A model generated the notes under the pieces. The model did no database searches. It worked only from the letters and a program-made list of their open reading frames with translations, and was not told the DNA's origin. From an uncultured Anaerotignum sp. (GTDB lineage Bacteria > Bacillota > Clostridia > Lachnospirales > Anaerotignaceae), in assembly GCA_910578425.1 (NCBI GenBank), contig CAJTQX010000018.1, positions 1-47,868 of the forward strand: DNA of 47,868 nucleotides. Direction: 5' to 3'. Below are positions 42,665 through 47,868 of the stretch, piece after piece (position 1 is the first letter of the stretch; every line of letters begins with the position of its first letter). Made by a program: the position numbers and the translations under genes.

Positions 42665-42897
42665 GAAGACAGCCCGCCTGGATTCCTGTCAGGAATCAGA
42701 CGGGCTGCCGTATGCATTCCGAAACCGCCGGCTAACAGAGGTAAATAAGAGCCTGTCCCCCAATAATCCACATGCATCCTGCTTGCAGATTTTACGCCAG
42801 GCTTCGTTGTTTTTTCTTGCCGGGCGGACAGCCCGCCTGCGAAAAATCGCCTTGTCTGGCATAAAATCTGACGATGCCGCCTAAGTCGGACCGCCTT
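42665..42897. repeat. Mosaic of repeat fragments between the XRE and spoIIE genes
   Basis: The gap holds several fragments: a hairpin cccgcctggattcctg / caggaatcagacggg (42672-42704); two direct copies of gacagcccgcctg (42668-42680 and 42827-42839); an inverted repeat gcagattttacgccagg / tctggcataaaatctg (42784-42872); and an end gccgcctaagtcggaccgcc (42877-42896) shared with the repeat copy at 45.5 kb. No gene is supported. Confidence 0.55.
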
Positions 42898-45338
42898 TAC
42901 GGAATCCGTTTTTTCCAGAACCGCCCCGCCACAACGGTCATATCGTCCGTTCTGCCGTCGCGGCGTTCTTTTTTTGCTGCATGCAGTATGTATTCAGCGG
43001 CCTCCTGCGGGTTTGACATTGGGCGTTCCACCAGCTTTTTCCGCAGCCATACCGCTGTTCGTTCTTCTCCGTCGAGTGCGTCTGTCACGCCGTCTGTAAC
43101 GAGGAATATCATGTCCCCGTCCTTTAACTGCATTTCATTTTTTTCCAGCGTGACCTGCTTCAATATTCCGGCGGGCAGGGAGGCGGAACGGAGGGAAATG
43201 ACCCGCCCGCCGCGGCTGATATAGGAGGCCGATGCCCCCAGCTTGATGAATTCGGCTTTGCCGTTATATAAATCCACCCCACAAATATCCAGCGTAGCGT
43301 AGCTTTCTTCCCCCCGCCGCAAAAGCAGCGCGGAATTGATCATTTTTACCGCAAGCTCCCTCCCGAAGCCTGCCTGTGTGAACTGCTCCAAAAGCTCTAT
43401 GGCGGTCTGGCTTTCTTTTGCCGCCTTTTCTCCGGTGCCCATGCCGTCAGAAAGAGCCATCAGCGCAGTTCCATATTCTGTGTCGAAAAATGCCGCCGCA
43501 TCTCCTACAGGCATCCCTTCCTCAGCAGGGGATACAGCCGCTGCCATCGTCAGGCAGAAGGGCGGTTCTTCCCGGAATTGGAGGATGCAGTTTTTTTCCT
43601 CCGCGTCACAGCGGCAGACGCCCGGGCTGTCCTCCCGCAGCGTCATCGGACAGCCCATTGTTTTTCTCACCAGCGGCAAAACCTGCGAACGACAGAGCCC
43701 CTTCCCGCCGCAGGTTCCCAGCGTCAGCCGGACACGCCGCCCTTTGCCGTTCTGCTCCTCTGTGACCAGTACTTTTTTGGGGCGGAACCCATTTTTGCGC
43801 AGCACCGCCGTCAGTGTTTCCGCCATGTTTTCCAGAAAAACGCAGTCCGGCTCCATTTCACCGGAAAGGTCTTTCAGTATGCTGCCGACCGCAAGCAGTT
43901 GTTCGCCGACCAGCTCGCGGCATTCCGTCAGGCGGCTTGTCCAGAGGCAGTCGCGGCGGTAGCCGGTATAAACCTCGTTGACTGCCTTCAAAAATGCCGC
44001 CGGACGTGTGCAGTCTTTCCTGAAATGCTCCGGCATTTGCTCCATTCCCACCTGTCCCCTGCCGTCGCAGTAGGACAGGGCGGAGAATGTCATGCCATAG
44101 GTGCGGTAGAGCTCTTCCTCCCAGCAGTAGTGTGCCATGCCGCAGTCCTGACACACTCTGCCCGCAATCGTATCCACCAGCTTTGATATTTCGCCTTTGT
44201 CCTTGCGTTCCCCCTCCAGCACAAAGGTTTTGGATAATGCTTCAAAGGCCCTCGAGAAGCCCAGGAGCTTTTCTTCTGCAAGCTCTCTCATTTTTGTGTA
44301 CCTGTCTGCGGGGCTTTCCGTTTCCCAGAGCCCGCCTGCCAGCTTTTCCAGCAGTACGGTGGGGAACAGGGAAAACATGGCTGCCCCGGCTATCAATCCT
44401 CCCATCCAGATTGGCTGTAATTGTTCCGGTTCTATGTAAAACAGGAAAATAACCGGCGCGAAAATCATGGCTGCGGCAGAGGCCAGCCTGCCAAGCTCAC
44501 GAAAGCATCCCGCCAGCATCCCTCCCAAACTGAGGGCGATAAAAAGCGACATTCCTGCCGCACCGCAAAGGAACAGCAGAAACCCAAGGAATACGCCTGC
44601 CGCCGCCCCTCCGCCTATCCCTTCCCGCCTTGCGGCAAGCAGAAGGAAGAAGACGGAAAGACATGGCAGGAGGGCATCCCGCAGAAAAGGCTCCTCCACA
44701 GAGGCCAGCCCCGCCAGTGCGCCGCCCGCAAGCAAAAGAAGGGAAAGCGTTTCCTCCCGCGTGTAAACGGGGCAGGCGGTGCGCTCCAAAAGTAATGCAA
44801 CACCTTTTTCCGCCAGAAAGCCTACGGTAAGCGTCAGCGCGCTTTCCACCAGCGCGACCGCGAAATAAAACCCGAGTCCGCTTCGGCTGATGGCGAAAAA
44901 TATTCCCGCAAGCCCCATGGAAAACGCGCCAAGCAGGGCTTTTTTGCCGCCTTCCTCCCGCCGGACGAAACGCCCCAGCGTCAGTTGCGTTGCGGCAGCG
45001 GCTGCAAGAAACGCACCTGTTTTCAACGGCGCGTGGAACAGCCCGCCAATGCCGACTGCCGGAAGGACGCACCAGAACAGCAGGCCTTCTCCGAAAAACG
45101 CGGACAGGTACGCCATGCCCATAGGGTGCAGGATTTGGAGTACCTCCAGCCTGCCCCAGAGCACGCCCATCAGGCAGAATCCCCCATACGCCGCCAGCTT
45201 GCGCAGTATGCGGGGCGGACGTTCTGCATCCGCCTTTTTTGGCAGTATGGCTTTCCCGAAGGGGAGGGGCGCGCGTCCCTCTGGCTCAAATGCGGTATCC
45301 TCCGGCAAATATTCTAAAGTAATTTCTGTTTTCTCCAT
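42897..45338 (-). CDS. spoIIE: Stage II sporulation protein E
   Basis: 813 residues. About ten N-terminal membrane helices (residues 50-330) are followed by a central regulatory domain with cysteines (VCQDCGMAHYCWEEELY) and the C-terminal PP2C phosphatase (about 590-810; DTEYGTALMALSDGMGTGEKA, LVTDGVTDALDG, GRTDDMTVVAGRFW). It dephosphorylates SpoIIAA to activate sigma F in the forespore and helps asymmetric division. The start is ATG 45338 behind AGAGGGGG; the frame extended to 45518 runs into a repeat copy and is not expected to be coding. In Bacillus spoIIE lies just upstream of tilS; here it is 25 kb away. Confidence 0.95.
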   Translation of the reverse strand: MEKTEITLEYLPEDTAFEPEGRAPLPFGKAILPKKADAERPPRILRKLAAYGGFCLMGVLWGRLEVLQILHPMGMAYLSAFFGEGLLFWCVLPAVGIGGLFHAPLKTGAFLAAAAATQLTLGRFVRREEGGKKALLGAFSMGLAGIFFAISRSGLGFYFAVALVESALTLTVGFLAEKGVALLLERTACPVYTREETLSLLLLAGGALAGLASVEEPFLRDALLPCLSVFFLLLAARREGIGGGAAAGVFLGFLLFLCGAAGMSLFIALSLGGMLAGCFRELGRLASAAAMIFAPVIFLFYIEPEQLQPIWMGGLIAGAAMFSLFPTVLLEKLAGGLWETESPADRYTKMRELAEEKLLGFSRAFEALSKTFVLEGERKDKGEISKLVDTIAGRVCQDCGMAHYCWEEELYRTYGMTFSALSYCDGRGQVGMEQMPEHFRKDCTRPAAFLKAVNEVYTGYRRDCLWTSRLTECRELVGEQLLAVGSILKDLSGEMEPDCVFLENMAETLTAVLRKNGFRPKKVLVTEEQNGKGRRVRLTLGTCGGKGLCRSQVLPLVRKTMGCPMTLREDSPGVCRCDAEEKNCILQFREEPPFCLTMAAAVSPAEEGMPVGDAAAFFDTEYGTALMALSDGMGTGEKAAKESQTAIELLEQFTQAGFGRELAVKMINSALLLRRGEESYATLDICGVDLYNGKAEFIKLGASASYISRGGRVISLRSASLPAGILKQVTLEKNEMQLKDGDMIFLVTDGVTDALDGEERTAVWLRKKLVERPMSNPQEAAEYILHAAKKERRDGRTDDMTVVAGRFWKKRIP

Positions 45339-45504
45339 ATTGTTTTCCCCCTCTGGCGGGCGTTGCCATAATAAAATTTCATGTTGGAAATGACTGAAAA
45401 ACGGGAATTTTTCAGAACAGTTTCTATTTGGAAGAAATTTTCTCAGGCAACTGCCATCGGCGTTTGACTTAAGAAACCAATCGAAAAGAAAAGTCTTTTT
45501 TTCA

Positions 45505-45590
45505 GGTAGTGTCGTCATGAGTTATGGATACGTATTTTCGAGCGTAATTTTGCCGGAAAGGCGTGTGCAGGCACTTGCGACGACACTGCC
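45505..45590. repeat. 86-bp dispersed repeat with terminal inverted repeats (copy B)
   Basis: Terminal inverted repeats ggtagtgtcgtc (45505-45516) and gacgacactgcc (45579-45590), one mismatch. The left 54 bp recur inverted at 52-104; the right end continues into taagtcaagccgcctta, similar to 42877-42897. It has the look of a small palindromic repeat or non-autonomous element. Confidence 0.65.
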
Positions 45591-45680
45591 TAAGTCAAGC
45601 CGCCTTATATGCCCATTTTATAAAAAAATGCCTGCTTTTTTTGTCAAAATGGGGCGATGGCGGGGAGAATTTTCTAACAA

Positions 45681-45708
45681 AAAAAGACATGGTTTCCCAT
45701 GTCTTTTT
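45681..45708. terminator. Terminator after the GDPD gene
   Basis: Perfect 12-bp stem aaaaagacatgg / ccatgtcttttt with a 4-nt loop; U-runs on both strands. It lies 60 nt past the GDPD stop on the minus strand and upstream of spoIIE. Confidence 0.85.
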
Positions 45709-45767
45709 GATGCTGCATATTTTATTATTGTCTATTATTGTATGGAAAAGGGTTTCTGTCTTGCGTT

Positions 45768-46988
45768 TTACCCCAGCATAAGCGTCATCATTTTATCTAA
45801 CGGAACGTAGATTTCACCATCTACCATGTAGCAGGTCAGGCCCGTATCTGTTCCGCCATAAACAAGACGGAAATCCGCCTTTTCCGTAATCAGCCGCCCG
45901 CTGGTATTTATCCCGACCTCGTTCCCGATGGAATGGAAAATCCGCCAGGGCGTCAGGGACAGTACCCTGCTTTCCCGATTATAATCGGCAGAGAAGCCGC
46001 TGCCGACCTTTGCCATTTCCCGCAGAGGAACATGCGCTTCTCCCATAATATCCAGTGTTGTAAATGTGATACTCTTTTCTCCTGCCGTTACAGTCTTTTT
46101 TTCCGTACGGCGTGGTGGCGTACGCCCAAGCCAATTCAGCTCGTAAGGCTTTATCTTGTCGGTATATATTCCGTCTACGCCCATGTTCAGCAGGCTTTCC
46201 GCCTGTTTATAGCGGTTGACGGTATGCGTATAGACTTTGACCTGCTGCTTATGGAACAGATCCACAATCTGCTTCGTCAGGTGGGTATGCTCAATTGTTA
46301 CCGTATCCACGCCGTTTTGCTTGCAGAACGCGGCGATATCCGCATAATCAGGCTGATAAAGCTGATAGAGTGTAAAAATCCATTGCCGGAAAGGGTGAAT
46401 TTTCTGCACCCAGCCCAGCATTTCCTTGCTGTAAATCTGCGGCACAATGCGGTCAAGCACCTCCGGCGCGCCAATGTTGTTCGCAATATCCTTCAAATCC
46501 TGAAACTGCCGTTTGACGGTTGCTTCGTCCGTTTCTTTGGTATCGGTAATCAGATAAACGTCTTTATATTCCGCCATCAGCCCGAGAAGCTCTACCGCTG
46601 TGATGGGCGTCAGCTCATAGACCGCTTTTTTTTCGCGGTATGTCTGGGAATCCATCACCAGCGGGCCGTCCGGCTCGATTTCCAAACGATAATAAGAGCC
46701 GCTTTCCTCAAAATCATGGCGCACAACAAGCACGCCGTCCGATGTATATGTAAAATCAGCTTCCATCACCCGGAACCCTTCGCTCCAGGAAGAAAGAAAA
46801 GCCTCCTTTGTATTCGTTTCTGTTTTCCCATCTGCCTCCCCAAGCGCGTGGGCGACCAGCGTATTGCCTGCCCGCCAGTCCGTTTCTGCCGCCAGAACGG
46901 GCTGCACCATGCCAAGGCTTACACCCAGCATTGCCGCCAGCGCGACGGCTGTAAGCCTTCCGGCTTTTTTCTCTCCTTTTCCGTTCAT
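45768..46988 (-). CDS. Secreted glycerophosphodiester phosphodiesterase with stalk domain
   Basis: 406 residues. A signal peptide (about residues 1-34) is followed by a GDPD TIM-barrel (about 40-290): His47 in VAHALGE, Glu76 and Asp78 in MEADFTYT and His91 in VVRHDF. The usual HRG is changed to HALG, and PENT to ETNT, so the first active-site loop is unusual. MGVDGIYTDKI closes the barrel. The C-terminus (about 300-406) is a copper-amine-oxidase-N-like stalk domain (EAHVPLREMAKVGSGFSADY, GEIYVPLDKMM). Likely cleaves a cell-surface glycerophospho-compound such as teichoic acid debris (inference). Start ATG 46988 behind AGGAGAG. Confidence 0.85.
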   Translation of the reverse strand: MNGKGEKKAGRLTAVALAAMLGVSLGMVQPVLAAETDWRAGNTLVAHALGEADGKTETNTKEAFLSSWSEGFRVMEADFTYTSDGVLVVRHDFEESGSYYRLEIEPDGPLVMDSQTYREKKAVYELTPITAVELLGLMAEYKDVYLITDTKETDEATVKRQFQDLKDIANNIGAPEVLDRIVPQIYSKEMLGWVQKIHPFRQWIFTLYQLYQPDYADIAAFCKQNGVDTVTIEHTHLTKQIVDLFHKQQVKVYTHTVNRYKQAESLLNMGVDGIYTDKIKPYELNWLGRTPPRRTEKKTVTAGEKSITFTTLDIMGEAHVPLREMAKVGSGFSADYNRESRVLSLTPWRIFHSIGNEVGINTSGRLITEKADFRLVYGGTDTGLTCYMVDGEIYVPLDKMMTLMLG

Positions 46989-47136
46989 CGTTCTCTCTCC
47001 TATATTTTGGCTGCAAATTTATAGTTCCGATACACAAACGCGCATCGGAAGGAAACTTCTGCCAGTATTTTCCGGAATCCGAAATTTTGCCGGAGCAGGA
47101 TACATCCGGCACCGGCAGAATTTTGCCCGAGGAGGT

Positions 47137-47451
47137 TTACTCCCCGTCTTCTCCATCGAACAGGTCATAAAATGTATTGGAAACCTTTTCAAAGTCGTCA
47201 TCGTCCTCAATAACGCTCAGTTCCACATCATCGCCGTTCTCCTGATATTCATACAGCAGGACAGTTTCATCTTCCAGCGGCAGCAGGGCAATAAATTCCT
47301 TCCCCTCCATGCCTTCCACTTCAAATACGCCAAGAATACCACATTCCAGCTCCGTATCGTCCTCAAGTGTCAGGAACATTGTTTCCAGTTCCATTTCTTC
47401 ATGCTCATGCTCATGTTCGTGGTCATGGCCGCATCCGCAGGTTTTGCACAT
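47137..47451 (-). CDS. DUF1292 protein with N-terminal Cys/His metal motif
   Basis: 104 residues. DUF1292 domain (about 18-95) with FLTLEDDTELECGILGVFEV, KEFIALLPLEDETVLLYEY and a tail rich in Asp/Glu. The N-terminus CKTCGCGHDHEHEHEHEE is a strong metal-binding pattern and is not part of the usual short DUF1292. Start ATG 47451 behind AAAGGAGG. The frame extended to 47529 has no site. The function of the family is unknown. Confidence 0.85.
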   Translation of the reverse strand: MCKTCGCGHDHEHEHEHEEMELETMFLTLEDDTELECGILGVFEVEGMEGKEFIALLPLEDETVLLYEYQENGDDVELSVIEDDDDFEKVSNTFYDLFDGEDGE

Positions 47452-47529
47452 AATATTTCCTCCTTTGTTTTTCGCTGTTTCCTCTGTTGCCTTACCTATT
47501 ATCATACCCCAGAATTGCCGTATGAACAA

Positions 47530-47868
47530 TTACTTTTTTTGGCTTTTCTGGCGGTTTTTCTCTTTTTCAGCAAGTTTGCGTGCCTTTTTTTCAAAAAAGC
47601 CCAGTTTTTCCTCTGTTTGACGGCTCGCGGACCTGCCGTTTTGGGAGCGGGCAGGTGCTTTTCGTTCCGCACGTTTTTCTGACGAGTTTGGCGTTTTCTT
47701 TTTCGCGGGCGCGGCAATGTCCTTTTTCGTCTTGCTGCTGTTTACCAGCTTTCCGTAGGACATTTCTTTCTGCACGAATTGCAGCCCCCAGGCTTTTTCG
47801 TATTTGTGTACCCACCGCCGCTCATAGGGCGTTACGATGGTAATGGCTGTTCCCGGCAGGCCCTTCCT
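47530..47868 (-). CDS. DEAD-box RNA helicase, C-terminal end (cut by window)
   Basis: Partial: only the last 112 residues lie in the window, continuing past 47868. The window edge begins with RKGLPGTAITIVTPYERR, which matches the segment just after motif VI of DEAD-box helicases (the ATP/RNA-binding HRIGRxGR itself lies outside). A basic, disordered C-terminal tail of about 75 residues follows. It unwinds RNA, likely in ribosome assembly or cold adaptation. The internal GTG at 47775 is not the true start. Confidence 0.75.
   Translation of the reverse strand, partial: RKGLPGTAITIVTPYERRWVHKYEKAWGLQFVQKEMSYGKLVNSSKTKKDIAAPAKKKTPNSSEKRAERKAPARSQNGRSASRQTEEKLGFFEKKARKLAEKEKNRQKSQKK

Noticed and set aside
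45339..45518. N-terminal extension of spoIIE to 45518
   Set aside because: It runs into the dispersed repeat and lacks a site; ATG 45338 with AGAGGGGG gives the normal SpoIIE start and length.
1..47868. CRISPR array, prophage or integrative element
   Set aside because: No regularly spaced direct repeats, integrase, transposase, phage structural or toxin-antitoxin gene is visible; gene content is mostly conserved core.

Overview
The window reads as core chromosome of an anaerobic, endospore-forming Firmicute. The best guess is Clostridia, a Lachnospirales or Anaerotignum-like lineage; this is inferred from gene content, since no rRNA is present. Evidence is a SPOCS/LysM spore-coat-type protein, SpoIIE, the c-di-AMP receptor DarA, RicT, RqcP, RbgA, ECF transport, a very large 2-hydroxyacyl-CoA dehydratase-type activase, and strong AGGAGG ribosome binding sites with frequent TTG and GTG starts. 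I see no phage, insertion sequence with transposase, CRISPR array, tRNA or rRNA.

Layout. 1-1.8 kb: a small repeat copy and a minus-strand SPOCS/LysM gene. 1.95-7.6 kb: tmk-darA-holB-ricT-trmN6-rsmI plus a small membrane protein, the same order as in Bacillus but without ricF (yaaR) and yabA. 7.8-13.1 kb: a TetR regulator and a 1434-residue fused activase behind a promoter with a 16-bp palindromic operator. 13.4-17.4 kb: a YhhN-like membrane protein, acyl-ACP thioesterase, cardiolipin synthase, a membrane-anchored unknown and RqcP. 17.6-23.7 kb: tilS-hpt-ftsH, an FlK-type thioesterase, birA and a small unknown. 23.8-27.1 kb: a secreted stalk-domain protein, an ECF S component (probably pantothenate) and two tandem type III pantothenate kinases. 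27.2-29.4 kb: secD-secF. 29.5-35.5 kb (minus strand): a small membrane protein, a stalk/DUF3298 protein, a C_GCAxxG_C_C protein, a Crp/Fnr regulator, a PLP aminotransferase with highly expressed codon usage, a GNAT-like protein and a TSUP transporter. 35.7-39.1 kb: recJ-apt and an AEC permease. 39.4-41.5 kb: rplS-lepB-rbgA. 41.6-42.6 kb: two membrane-tethered XRE proteins. 42.9-47.9 kb (minus strand): spoIIE, a secreted GDPD, a DUF1292 protein and the end of a DEAD-box helicase.

How the genes fit together. Most are housekeeping: nucleotide and DNA metabolism (tmk, holB, recJ, apt, hpt), tRNA and rRNA modification and ribosome assembly (tilS, trmN6, rsmI, rbgA, rplS, rqcP), protein export and quality control (secDF, lepB, ftsH), and cofactor supply (ECF S component, coaX pair, birA). 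Sporulation is represented at both ends.

Most unusual signals: (1) a family of 200-380 bp mosaic palindromic intergenic elements confined to the first 15 kb; (2) a CoaX paralogue in which two phosphate-loop glycines have become serine, beside an intact copy; (3) the two-module activase, with both Fe-S cysteine pairs spaced 39 residues apart, behind a near-perfect TetR-type promoter/operator; (4) a short repeat with terminal inverted repeats near both window ends and next to spoIIE; (5) two membrane-tethered HTH proteins of opposite architecture. I did not find a clear new defence or mobile system.
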